Below the pieces are notes generated by a model. It ran no database searches. It saw nothing but the letters and a program-made list of their open reading frames with translations, and was not told the origin of the DNA. Shown here piece after piece: positions 33,579-41,357 of a stretch of DNA of 47,563 nucleotides. Position 1 is the first letter of the stretch, and every line of letters starts with the position of its first letter. The stretch is from Clostridia bacterium (lineage in GTDB: Bacteria; Bacillota; Clostridia; Oscillospirales; Acutalibacteraceae). The DNA lies in the NCBI GenBank assembly GCA_017473925.1, contig JAFUIY010000026.1, positions 1 through 47,563 on the forward strand, given 5' to 3'. The position numbers and the translations under genes are program-made.

Positions 33579-34304
33579 TTATTTGTATTTTTCATACAAT
33601 ATCGGAAGAATTTCGCACAGATTGCGGTATTCTACACAGCAATGTTCAGCCATACCTTTTGCCATATCTTCGGTTATAATCAATTTTCGCAACAACTGAT
33701 TTTTCATGGTTTTTCCGAGCCAGAACCTGTTGATCATAAACAATCCGTTTTCGGTTTGTTTAAAAATATGTGCCATTTCAGTGTGCTTAACCAGATTGTT
33801 AAAAGCGCTGACATGTCCGCATACAATCCTTTGAATATTGTTTGCTTCCATAAGTTGTTTTGAAAAACCGAATTCTTCAGGCGTAACAAAATCAATTCTT
33901 AAAGGTAATTTTGCAGCGCCGATTTTTTCTGACGGATATTGAGTATTGTTCTGAAAAGGCGGACATGATTTCTGATTAAAATATTCCTTCTGTTTCTTAG
34001 AATATCCTATTCCGTAATGTTCACCGGGGAACCACACCTGATAACGTTCATTTGCCTGCGGATGCCACCAGAACCACCAATCAATCATTTCAGGCGTAAT
34101 TTCAGGCATCGGACATATCATTGATACCAGGTATGTGTCATCATCCATTTTTGCATATCCGATTTCCGTTTGCAAATCAGCATCAGATAAAATATCGTTC
34201 TTTTTGTCGAACGGTGTTTTTGTTATTTCATTTTTAATCAGAGAAGTTGCAATTTCAGGTGGTATTTGTGGTAATGGTTTTTTCAATAAAGCTTTTATTT
34301 CCAT
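33579..34304 (-). CDS. DAPG hydrolase PhlG / phloretin hydrolase family protein
   Basis: A 241-residue cytoplasmic protein. CPMPEITPEMIDWWFWWH followed by ERYQVWFPGEHYG is the signature of the family containing 2,4-diacetylphloroglucinol hydrolase (PhlG) and phloretin hydrolase, which cleave a C-C bond next to an aryl ketone using a metal held by two His and two Glu. Candidate ligands are His96 (GEHYG), His221 and Glu225 (HCCVE); Glu126 is a tentative fourth. FGF...HVSAF and NRFWLGK also fit the family. The closest biochemical use in gut clostridia is dihydrochalcone breakdown in flavonoid degradation, but the actual substrate cannot be read. GGAG lies 9 nt before the ATG. It is first in a unit with a flavin oxidoreductase. 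Confidence 0.75.
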   Translation of the reverse strand: MEIKALLKKPLPQIPPEIATSLIKNEITKTPFDKKNDILSDADLQTEIGYAKMDDDTYLVSMICPMPEITPEMIDWWFWWHPQANERYQVWFPGEHYGIGYSKKQKEYFNQKSCPPFQNNTQYPSEKIGAAKLPLRIDFVTPEEFGFSKQLMEANNIQRIVCGHVSAFNNLVKHTEMAHIFKQTENGLFMINRFWLGKTMKNQLLRKLIITEDMAKGMAEHCCVEYRNLCEILPILYEKYK

Positions 34305-34319
34305 TTAACTAATCTCCGC

Positions 34320-34440
34320 AAATTCTTGTTTGTCAGGATAATTATACCACACTCACAGAACAGATTTCAATCTGTCGGCAGACAAAAAACTGCCCTCGGA
34401 AGAGGACAGTAAAAAGTTCAGTCCGTTGAATCGGGATTTA
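34320..34440 (-). promoter_or_regulatory. Cluster cassette copy 2 (promoter of the DAPG-hydrolase unit)
   Basis: Minus-strand TTGAAA (34365-34370), 18-bp spacer, TATAAT (34341-34346). A perfect palindrome ACAGATTTCAATCTGT-type site (34360-34375) overlaps the -35 box. The terminal repeats AAATTCTTGTTTGTCAGGA and GTCCGTTGAATCGGGATTT are more degraded than in copy 1. Confidence 0.8.
34383..34410 (-). terminator. Terminator of the second FAD-oxidoreductase gene
   Basis: ACTGCCCTC (34389-34397) and GAGGACAGT (34402-34410), one wobble pair, followed by T on the minus strand. Confidence 0.85.
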
Positions 34441-34448
34441 ATCAATAC

Positions 34449-35708
34449 TTATATTCCTATAATTTCTCTGATTTCTTTTGCATCAATATCATTCAGATTG
34501 CAATTACGGGAAACTGCGATGCACGCCGCAACACCTGCAGCCTCGCCGATGCCTACGCAGATAGGCATTACCCTGAAATTTGAATGTGCCATATGTGTAC
34601 CCGAAATGTTTCTTCCGCAAAGCAGAAGGTTTTCTTTTGCTTCGGGAAGAAGGCAACGGTAAGGAATCGTGTATCCTTTTTCCTGAGAAAAATGCTTCTG
34701 CACTCCCGTTCTGTCAAGACCTGCACCCGTAATATTATGAACATCAAAATTGAAGTAAGCATCTTTTACAACATAATCGTCAAAGACCTTTGCTGTGAGA
34801 ATATCCTGCTCATTCAGGATATATTTACCTTTGAAATGTCTTGTTTCACGGATTCCTATAAGGGATGCAGAGCTGATAACATAACAGTTTTCGTAACCGG
34901 GAACAAATTTACGCAGATATCTGACTATATCATCCATCTGTCTTCGGCATGTAAGAGTGGCACTTGTCAGGTCATCTGCATTTGTGCCGTCAATATCGAT
35001 TGCATTTGTCATATTGCATGTCACAACACCGGGAAGAGTTGATTCATAAGTGAGAATATGACCCGCAGGATAAGGTATGTGTTCTTTTGCAAGAGCCTGA
35101 AGCTCGCCATTCGGTGTTTCATAGGTCGATTCAAACGAACCTAAAAATACTGCCCGGTCATAGTCAACACCGCCGACTTTGAACATAAGTGTTGCAGGCT
35201 GCATTTTATTATCACTTTCTCTGCCGAGAACAAATTCTGCTCCTGCTCTTGCGGCAATATCACCGTCACCCGTAGCATCAACAGTAATTTTTGCATAAAT
35301 ATCTGTTTTGCCCGATTTGTTGATAACAGTTGCACCGAGGATTTTGTCTCCGTCGCAGATTGCATCCTCAGCAAAAGTATAAAGCATAACCTTGCAGCCA
35401 ACTTCACAAAGCATTTCAAGATAGAGTGTTTTCAGTTTTTCGGGGTCTATAAGGTTGGTGATTTTATTTTGAAATTCACCTTCATTGTTTTCGGCTGTTC
35501 TTTTCAGAATTTCATAATACAAAGGACTCCCGCAACTGCCTGTCCAATGGCTCATAAGACCTGAAGTTGAAATTCCGCCGACATCTCCGCTTTGCTCAAC
35601 AAGAATTACCTTTGCACCGTTTTTTGCAGCACTGTATGCCGCCGCAAATCCTGCAGGACCGCTTCCGAGAACAAGAACATCAGTATGTATTGTAAACTTT
35701 TCAATCAT
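34449..35708 (-). CDS. FAD-dependent oxidoreductase (FAD_oxidored family), copy 2
   Basis: A 419-residue cytoplasmic protein with the same plan as the enzyme at 32249: VLVLGSGPAGFAAAYSAAKNG (shown in part; the GSGPAG turn), GGISTSG loop, ITVDATGDGDIAARAGAEFVLGRESDN, KMQPATLMFKVGGVDYD and LLLCGRNISGTHMAHSNFRV. The flavin frame is intact, but the two differ through the substrate-facing middle, so they likely act on different intermediates. The ATG at 35708 was chosen because GGGGTG precedes it; the GTG three codons earlier has no site. It forms its own unit between two cassettes. Confidence 0.8.
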   Translation of the reverse strand: MIEKFTIHTDVLVLGSGPAGFAAAYSAAKNGAKVILVEQSGDVGGISTSGLMSHWTGSCGSPLYYEILKRTAENNEGEFQNKITNLIDPEKLKTLYLEMLCEVGCKVMLYTFAEDAICDGDKILGATVINKSGKTDIYAKITVDATGDGDIAARAGAEFVLGRESDNKMQPATLMFKVGGVDYDRAVFLGSFESTYETPNGELQALAKEHIPYPAGHILTYESTLPGVVTCNMTNAIDIDGTNADDLTSATLTCRRQMDDIVRYLRKFVPGYENCYVISSASLIGIRETRHFKGKYILNEQDILTAKVFDDYVVKDAYFNFDVHNITGAGLDRTGVQKHFSQEKGYTIPYRCLLPEAKENLLLCGRNISGTHMAHSNFRVMPICVGIGEAAGVAACIAVSRNCNLNDIDAKEIREIIGI

Positions 35709-35723
35709 ATTCAACACCCCAAC

Positions 35724-35840
35724 AAATTCTGTTTGTCAATCTGATTATATCATAACTGCAGTACAGATTCAATCTGCAGACAAAAAACTGCCCTCAGAAG
35801 AGAGCAGTAAAAAATTCTGTTCAGGAAATTTTAAATCAAA
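35724..35840 (-). promoter_or_regulatory. Cluster cassette copy 3 (promoter of the second FAD gene)
   Basis: Minus-strand TTGAAT (35767-35772), 17-bp spacer, TATAAT (35744-35749). Perfect palindrome CAGATTCAATCTG (35764-35776) over the -35 box. The end repeats are the most diverged of the set. Confidence 0.8.
35781..35808 (-). terminator. Terminator of the GH5 gene
   Basis: ACTGCCCTC (35787-35795) and GAGAGCAGT (35800-35808), then T on the minus strand. Confidence 0.87.
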
Positions 35841-35851
35841 TCCACAAAAAT

Positions 35852-36997
35852 TTATGCTTTCGCATATTCAGAGAGCAATTTATGGTCATTCATAGGTTTG
35901 CAACAATCCTGAGTTCTGACAGATGACCATTTACGTTCAATTTCAGCGGCAGAGTCGTTATTTATATCAACAACATTGTCCTCGTCATCTGAACCCATCA
36001 TGAACCAATGACTGGTTGTCCCTTTTGCGCAATGTCCTTTGTAGGTCCATGTCTGCCAGTTATATGAACATTCATTGAAAAGCTTCAGTATGTATTCCCA
36101 GGTTGCAGTACCTCGGCAGGGAGAAAATTCTCCTGCAAGAACAGGCACATTGAAGCTTTTGCTTGCGTGATGCTCGGTAACCTCCCTGAAGCTGTCGTTG
36201 GAATCGTCATAAAGGTGATACTGATATATCACATTTTCCCAACCTCTTTCTGCAGGGTACGGTATGTCATCGGGTGTCCAGATAGCCTCAAGAGTTATGA
36301 TATGGTCTCTGTCAACTGCTCTGACAGCATCGTAAAGCAGAGAGTAAACATCATGATACTTGCTGTTGACTTTATCGTCGCCTTCGTAATCACACATCGG
36401 CTCATTCATCAGGTCATAGGCAGCAACCGCTCCGTTACCTGCAAAATGACGGGCAATTTCACTCCATAAATCACAGGCAAGTGCACGGAAATGAGTGCCC
36501 TCTTCGGTTTCGTCATAAAGTCTGCAATGGTCAACACGGCAGCTGTGATGGGCTATGCTCTGATGACCCGGCACACCGTGCATATCAAGAATGACATACA
36601 TTCCTCTTTTTCCGCATTCCTCAACAACCCAATCAAGGCGTGAAAAATCTATTTCACCGTTTTCTTTTCGTTTCCATGTGCCTGAATCATCCGTCTGGAA
36701 ATTACGGTACCAGAACGGAACACGAACACAGGTAAATCCGAGATGCTGAAGATAGTCAAGGTCGTATTCCGTAATATAGTTGTCTTCACGCAATCTTATA
36801 AGCCGTTCGGCTTCCTGCTTTCCGAAACGGTTTTCGAGTGTTGTTACGATATCCCATTGAGCTTCTCCGCCTTTGAAAAAGCCCATCCATAATTCATCGA
36901 GCAACCATCCGCCGAGATTTGTTCCCCGCAAAAACACCTGTTTTCCTTCAGCATTGATGATTTTTTCACCCTCACAATGCAGCATACTCAGACTCAT
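35852..36997 (-). CDS. GH5-family beta-glycosidase (exo-glucanase/rutinosidase-like)
   Basis: A 381-residue cytoplasmic protein. VFLRGTNLGGWLL at the start, VRVPFWY, ILDMHGVPG, AAYDLMNEP (Glu199, acid/base) and VPVLAGEFSP (Glu290, nucleophile) are the standard GH5 sites. It belongs near the exo-1,3-beta-glucanase-like branch. That branch also contains rutinosidases that cut rhamnosyl-glucose from flavonoids, but the assignment within GH5 is open. No signal peptide, carbohydrate-binding or dockerin domain, so it is not a secreted cellulase. GGAGG lies 7 nt before the ATG. It follows the GH78-like gene by 163 bp without a terminator between. Confidence 0.8.
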   Translation of the reverse strand: MSLSMLHCEGEKIINAEGKQVFLRGTNLGGWLLDELWMGFFKGGEAQWDIVTTLENRFGKQEAERLIRLREDNYITEYDLDYLQHLGFTCVRVPFWYRNFQTDDSGTWKRKENGEIDFSRLDWVVEECGKRGMYVILDMHGVPGHQSIAHHSCRVDHCRLYDETEEGTHFRALACDLWSEIARHFAGNGAVAAYDLMNEPMCDYEGDDKVNSKYHDVYSLLYDAVRAVDRDHIITLEAIWTPDDIPYPAERGWENVIYQYHLYDDSNDSFREVTEHHASKSFNVPVLAGEFSPCRGTATWEYILKLFNECSYNWQTWTYKGHCAKGTTSHWFMMGSDDEDNVVDINNDSAAEIERKWSSVRTQDCCKPMNDHKLLSEYAKA

Positions 36998-37160
36998 ACT
37001 GTATCCTCCTGTTACAATAAATTTCAGATTGAGATTAATATATCAGATTTGATTTAAAAATTTTCGGCAAATTGGAATTTATCGGTTCGTTGATTATTAG
37101 CAAATGACTCTGTTGTGAATGTATCTGTTTCTGTGTGACCTTTTATCTGTATTTATAATA
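36998..37160. other. Intergenic region between GH78-like and GH5 genes
   Basis: No terminator hairpin and no full cassette. CAGATT occurs twice (37025 and 37044), resembling half-sites of the cluster operator, but no convincing promoter is seen. The two genes may share one transcript. Confidence 0.4.
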
Positions 37161-38621
37161 TTACAACCCGTATTTTCGGATGAAATATGACGGTGTGCAG
37201 CTCCACGCGTGGCAGAGACTGTTTATCATTCTGTCCTCGTACGGTGAAAAATCAAGGTCATCGGGAATATATGCTTCCCAGAATGTATCGGCACCGAGTT
37301 CAAGCATACCGCCCCAGAATCTTTTCAGATATAATACCGCTTCATTCGCCAGACCAAGTTTTATCATAGCCTCTGTGACATAATGGCGCATATAAGGAGT
37401 AACGGGCTGTTTTGCATTATCGTTATCAATGCAGTGTATCAGAAGATTTCTGGCTTCTTCTCCGTTTATTACACCGCCCAATATCATCCATACCTGCGAA
37501 TGTACACTGAACTGCCTGTTATCCGACTCATTTATAAAAGCGTTTGCATTTTCATCATAAAGATGTTTTTTACAAGCAGAACGAACAATTGAAAGAAGCG
37601 ATGAATATTTATTGAAATCTTCGTCACCGATAGCTTTCAATAATCCGGAAAAACGTTCAAGAGTATAAAGATATACCCCCTGCAAAGCCGTCAGTTTTTC
37701 GAGTCCCGGACACCAATCAATAAAAGCAAACCAACCGTCCTGATTTGTAACAATCATATTTTCATCAAGTATTGCTTCAAAGCTGTCAAGTTGTGATTTG
37801 CAGACCTGCAAAAGGTCGTTTATAACACCGATGTCTGCAGTATGTTCATAATAATCGCATACTGAAACAACATAAAGAAGTGCGTAGTCTGCGATATGTG
37901 CTTCACCCGAATGATAATAAGGTGTTTCATAAACAAATGACGGCAGAAATCCGAGGTTATTGCATTCACCTGCAGCAAACAGATATAAACATCTTTTTAC
38001 GATTTCAGGATTGTTGAATGTGTAATAATTTGTAAGCGCTTCAAGACGAAGGTCACCAATCCAAAGACGGCGGTCACGCTTCGGACCGTCTTCAAAGAAG
38101 GTCTGCATACATTCTTTGAGAGTATTTGTTGCAACAATGTCAATTTTATTCAGAAGAGGGTCTTTTGTATCTGCAGATTTCAGAACAGATACATCAGCAC
38201 TTGTAGAAGCACGGAAAGAAAAATCAAACAGCCTTATGGGTCTGTTGGCTTTTTCTACCGTTATTTTTATGTATCTGCAAGCATATCTTCGGGGCATAGT
38301 TATATTCTGAGGAAAATCGAGATTGATTATTTCCTCCTGCAACCACGTTTTTGAAAGTACACCCTTGTATTGAGAAAAATCATCATTGATTTCTCTCATA
38401 TCTTCGCCGAACCTGATAATCAATCGAACGGGAGCATCGACAAAGACATCAACCTTATCGAAAGCAAATGAAAAATGTCCCACCGCGTGCTCACCAAGGT
38501 CGAGAAGAATGCTGTCACCGCTTGTTGCATTGAATTCGGTTATGTCAGGAGTGAGAACGGTAAATTTAAGTTCAGGAAAATTCTCCTGAGCTTTGCACAG
38601 AAAGTAATTTTTGTCTTTCAT
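37161..38621 (-). CDS. GH78-like alpha-L-rhamnosidase, compact form
   Basis: A 486-residue cytoplasmic protein, much shorter than many GH78 enzymes (often over 800). Residues 1-140 are a beta-sandwich (LLDLGEHAVGHFSF, RYIKITVEKANRP). Then comes the (alpha/alpha)6 barrel with EDGPKRDRRLWIGDLRLEAL (178-195, the acidic motif of the active site), FAFIDWCPG, WMILGGVI, and DTFWEAYIP followed by SLCHAWSCTPSYFI. These blocks are those of rhamnosidase barrels; extra N-terminal domains of larger members are missing. The Shine-Dalgarno site (GTGAG) is weak. It is transcribed from cassette copy 4. Confidence 0.75.
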   Translation of the reverse strand: MKDKNYFLCKAQENFPELKFTVLTPDITEFNATSGDSILLDLGEHAVGHFSFAFDKVDVFVDAPVRLIIRFGEDMREINDDFSQYKGVLSKTWLQEEIINLDFPQNITMPRRYACRYIKITVEKANRPIRLFDFSFRASTSADVSVLKSADTKDPLLNKIDIVATNTLKECMQTFFEDGPKRDRRLWIGDLRLEALTNYYTFNNPEIVKRCLYLFAAGECNNLGFLPSFVYETPYYHSGEAHIADYALLYVVSVCDYYEHTADIGVINDLLQVCKSQLDSFEAILDENMIVTNQDGWFAFIDWCPGLEKLTALQGVYLYTLERFSGLLKAIGDEDFNKYSSLLSIVRSACKKHLYDENANAFINESDNRQFSVHSQVWMILGGVINGEEARNLLIHCIDNDNAKQPVTPYMRHYVTEAMIKLGLANEAVLYLKRFWGGMLELGADTFWEAYIPDDLDFSPYEDRMINSLCHAWSCTPSYFIRKYGL

Positions 38622-38660
38622 AATAAAAATCTCACTTTAAAAATTATCGTTTTGATTGAC

Positions 38661-38780
38661 AAATTCTTATTTGTCGGACACATTATACCATACTCACAGA
38701 ACAGATTCAATCCGTCGGCATACAAAAAACTGCCCTCACAAGAGAGCAGTTAAATATTCAGTCCGCAGAACCGGAATTTA
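38661..38780 (-). promoter_or_regulatory. Cluster cassette copy 4 (promoter of the GH78/GH5 unit)
   Basis: Minus-strand TTGAAT (38705-38710), 17-bp spacer, TATAAT (38682-38687). Palindrome ACAGATTCAATCCGT (38701-38715, one mismatch) over the -35 box. End repeats AAATTCTTATTTGTCGGAC (38661-38679) and GTCCGCAGAACCGGAATTT (38761-38779). Confidence 0.8.
38723..38750 (-). terminator. Terminator of the GH31 gene
   Basis: ACTGCCCTC (38729-38737) and GAGAGCAGT (38742-38750), T-run on the minus strand. Confidence 0.87.
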
Positions 38781-38795
38781 CATTACTGTTTTGGT

Positions 38796-41042
38796 TTAAT
38801 ATTCCTCTGTCCGTACAATCTCACCCATACCATTGCAGAGACTTTCGTCTACCTTGCAGTATTTTAGCACTGTCCCCTCTTTTACGAAAATAGGCATTGT
38901 TTTAAGGTCAACCTTTTTAGAAATCCACATTCCTGTTGACTCGATTTTTTCTTTGGTGAAATAGTCTGTCCAGGTGCCTTTCGGAAGATAAATTTCACGG
39001 ACATCTGTTTTACTTAATGGTTTGAGTACAGGTGCAACAAGAAGACTGTCGCCGAAAAGGTACTCGTCATCAATGTGTCTCACATTTCTGTCTTCGGGAT
39101 ATTCAAGATACAATGCCATTGTCATCGGAAGACCTGTCTTAGTGCATTTCTCTGCCTGCTCATAAATATACGGCATAAGAGAATAACGGAGCTTATCGTA
39201 GTAACGGAAAATATCACAAGCCTCTTGTGAGAATCTCCAGGGCTCACGGTAGTTGTTATCACCGACACCGTGGCAACGGGAATGAGATGAGAATAATCCA
39301 AGCTGTGCCCAACGGACATAAAGCTCATCAGTAGGTGTTCCCAAAAATCCGCCGATATCGTGTGAAAAATACGGAATACCGCTTAAACCCAATGAAAGAG
39401 CCGCTCTGAGTGTACCTGCCAGAGCCTCAAATGTACACTGACTGTCACCACCCCAATGAAGAGGATAACGCTGACTTCCTGCAGTACCGCTGCGAGCCCA
39501 TACGATATTTTCGCCTGATGCTTCTTTTGTTGCATTGAAAATGACACTGTTATATACAAGTGAATAAAGGTTGTGGAAATGCTTACCGTCAATATTCTGA
39601 TAAATCGCATCTTCTGCGATTCCTTCACCGAAGTCGGTTTTTATTGCAGCTGCACCGAGTTTAATCAGCTCTTTGATTTTATCACCGTACCACTTGCAGG
39701 CATCGGGATTTGAAAAGTCAATTGTAACATCCTTTACCCAACTGCCCTGACAGGAATCAGGCAACTGATAAGGCTTACCGTCTTTATCCTTTGAAAGATA
39801 GCCGTGTTTTACAGCTTCGTGGTAATTTTCATTATCGTCATTGGGAGGAATAAAATTATACTGCCAGAGACTGATTTTAAAACCGTCTTTTTTATATCGT
39901 TCAATATTTTCTTTGGGATTCGGGAATCGTTCTTCTGAGAATTTAAGGTCACAGTTCCAGTCACGGTTAAACCACGCCGTATCAAGATGAAGAACATCAC
40001 AGGGAATATCGTTTTCACGGACTTTCTTTGCTATATCGTCAACAACATCCCAGGAAACATAGCTGTTACGGCTCATCCAAAGACCGAAGCTCCACAGCGG
40101 AGGCAGTTTTGCAAAGCCTGTAAGTGTGCAATAGCCCTTGATAATATCTTTAGGTGTTTTACCGCCGATTACAAAATAATCAATCTGACTGTCAAGAACA
40201 GCAAACTGTAATGCACTTAAATCTGTTGTGCCGATTTGCCAATCTGTCTTTGCACCTGAATTAAGGAAAAGTCCGTAGCCCTTGGTTGAAAGGCAGAACG
40301 GAATGTTAATATATGTGCGACGGCTTGTTGTACCGACAGCATCCTTATTGTGAAAATCAACCGTTCTGCCGTTACGGGTAAGGGAGTCAAAGCGTTCACC
40401 CAAGCCGTAAACCACTTCATCTGTTTCAAGCTCAAGTGACTCAAAACAAGCGTAATCACCCTCCAACTCGGCAAGAGCAAGGTCGTGAATATCACCTGTG
40501 CGGAAATCCTGCTTTTTCTGTGAGTAAAACTCATTACCGTCAATGAATTTCGCAGAGATTTTTGTTGTCTGCTTATCAACCGAAACAATAATCTTACTTG
40601 TTGTGAGAGTGATTTCGTTGTCGGCTTCACCCAAGGTGAAATCAACCTTTTCAGGCTTTGCGATGAGCATCTGTGCATCTTCGGGAAGACCTGCAAAACG
40701 ATTTATGATTTCATTGTCCTTTGAGAAAACAACCCTGAAAATCTCATCAGTCCAAAAGTGAATATGTAAATAAACTTTTGGAACTGTAATATCGGCAGGC
40801 TTATATAAATGCAAGGATGTTTCGTGAGTATATGAAAGCAAAGCACGGCGTGCCATTGTGCTGAGAGTGAGCACAATTCCGTTTTCTTCTTTTTGGGTAT
40901 TTAATATTTCTATAGGTCTGTTCTGAATTGCAGGATTAAACCGAAAATCTGCAATTTCAGTTTTTGAAACGGGTTTTGTTTCACATACAGCTTCGCCCTG
41001 CATAAACTGAGGAAAATTCTGACTGTCAGGTTTTGTAGCCAT
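38796..41042 (-). CDS. GH31 alpha-xylosidase-type glycoside hydrolase
   Basis: A 748-residue cytoplasmic protein. The N-terminal beta-sandwich (to about 310) leads to the barrel with PPLWSFGLWMSRNSYVSW, DVLHLDTAWF, AAIKTDFGEG (Asp470, nucleophile) and WARSGTAGSQRYPLHWGGDSQ (quoted in part; Asp533, acid/base). The KTDFGE form and the WMSRNSYVSW block favour alpha-xylosidase over alpha-glucosidase. The C-terminal part is beta-rich (LLVAPVLKPLS, REIYLPKGTWTDYF). GGAGG lies 7 nt before the ATG. It is the first-transcribed gene of the cluster, driven by cassette copy 5. Confidence 0.88.
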   Translation of the reverse strand: MATKPDSQNFPQFMQGEAVCETKPVSKTEIADFRFNPAIQNRPIEILNTQKEENGIVLTLSTMARRALLSYTHETSLHLYKPADITVPKVYLHIHFWTDEIFRVVFSKDNEIINRFAGLPEDAQMLIAKPEKVDFTLGEADNEITLTTSKIIVSVDKQTTKISAKFIDGNEFYSQKKQDFRTGDIHDLALAELEGDYACFESLELETDEVVYGLGERFDSLTRNGRTVDFHNKDAVGTTSRRTYINIPFCLSTKGYGLFLNSGAKTDWQIGTTDLSALQFAVLDSQIDYFVIGGKTPKDIIKGYCTLTGFAKLPPLWSFGLWMSRNSYVSWDVVDDIAKKVRENDIPCDVLHLDTAWFNRDWNCDLKFSEERFPNPKENIERYKKDGFKISLWQYNFIPPNDDNENYHEAVKHGYLSKDKDGKPYQLPDSCQGSWVKDVTIDFSNPDACKWYGDKIKELIKLGAAAIKTDFGEGIAEDAIYQNIDGKHFHNLYSLVYNSVIFNATKEASGENIVWARSGTAGSQRYPLHWGGDSQCTFEALAGTLRAALSLGLSGIPYFSHDIGGFLGTPTDELYVRWAQLGLFSSHSRCHGVGDNNYREPWRFSQEACDIFRYYDKLRYSLMPYIYEQAEKCTKTGLPMTMALYLEYPEDRNVRHIDDEYLFGDSLLVAPVLKPLSKTDVREIYLPKGTWTDYFTKEKIESTGMWISKKVDLKTMPIFVKEGTVLKYCKVDESLCNGMGEIVRTEEY

Positions 41043-41070
41043 CGTCAGACCTCCTTTTTACAATTTTTTA

Positions 41071-41115
41071 TTTATTATATCATAGCCAAAGTGCAATTTT
41101 CAATCTGTCGGCAGA
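41071..41115 (-). promoter_or_regulatory. Cluster cassette copy 5 (promoter of the GH31 gene)
   Basis: Minus-strand TTGAAA (41098-41103), 18-bp spacer, TATAAT (41074-41079). The flank TCAATCTGTCGGCAGAC is shared with the other cassettes. One arm of the palindrome (AATCTGT) is kept; the other is changed. A different hairpin replaces the usual terminator. Confidence 0.7.
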
Positions 41116-41155
41116 CAAAAACGAGCAGAAAGATTTTTCGTCTTTCTGCTTTTTA
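41116..41155. terminator. Bidirectional terminator upstream of the GH31 promoter
   Basis: AGCAGAAAGA (41124-41133) and TCTTTCTGCT (41141-41150), with T-runs on both strands. It insulates the cluster from the ATPase gene. Confidence 0.8.
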
Positions 41156-41180
41156 ACTTTACAGTTCGGCATAAAAGCAA

Positions 41181-41210
41181 AACAGCCCTCGTTTTTCAGA
41201 AAGGGCTGTT
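41181..41210 (-). terminator. Second hairpin downstream of the ATPase gene
   Basis: AACAGCCCT (41181-41189) and AGGGCTGTT (41202-41210); a short T-run on the minus strand. Confidence 0.5.
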
Positions 41211-41357
41211 TCGCATAACAAACATAGGAACGGAGAGTTAAAAAATTCCAACATATCAAGAAGAATTAATATAATTATGATTTCTGAATAACACAATAAA
41301 AGAAAATTTCAGTTTTTTATATATAAAAATTTTAATCAAATTTTCTCTCATTTATGA
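41211..41357. other. Intergenic region, nothing recognised
   Basis: A/T-rich sequence between the ATPase stop codon and the hairpin at 41181. No open frame with a ribosome-binding site, no promoter and no repeat was recognised. Confidence 0.5.

Noticed and set aside
35852-36997. GH5 as a cellulosomal cellulase
   Set aside because: No signal peptide, linker, carbohydrate-binding domain or dockerin is present, unlike the two dockerin proteins in the window.
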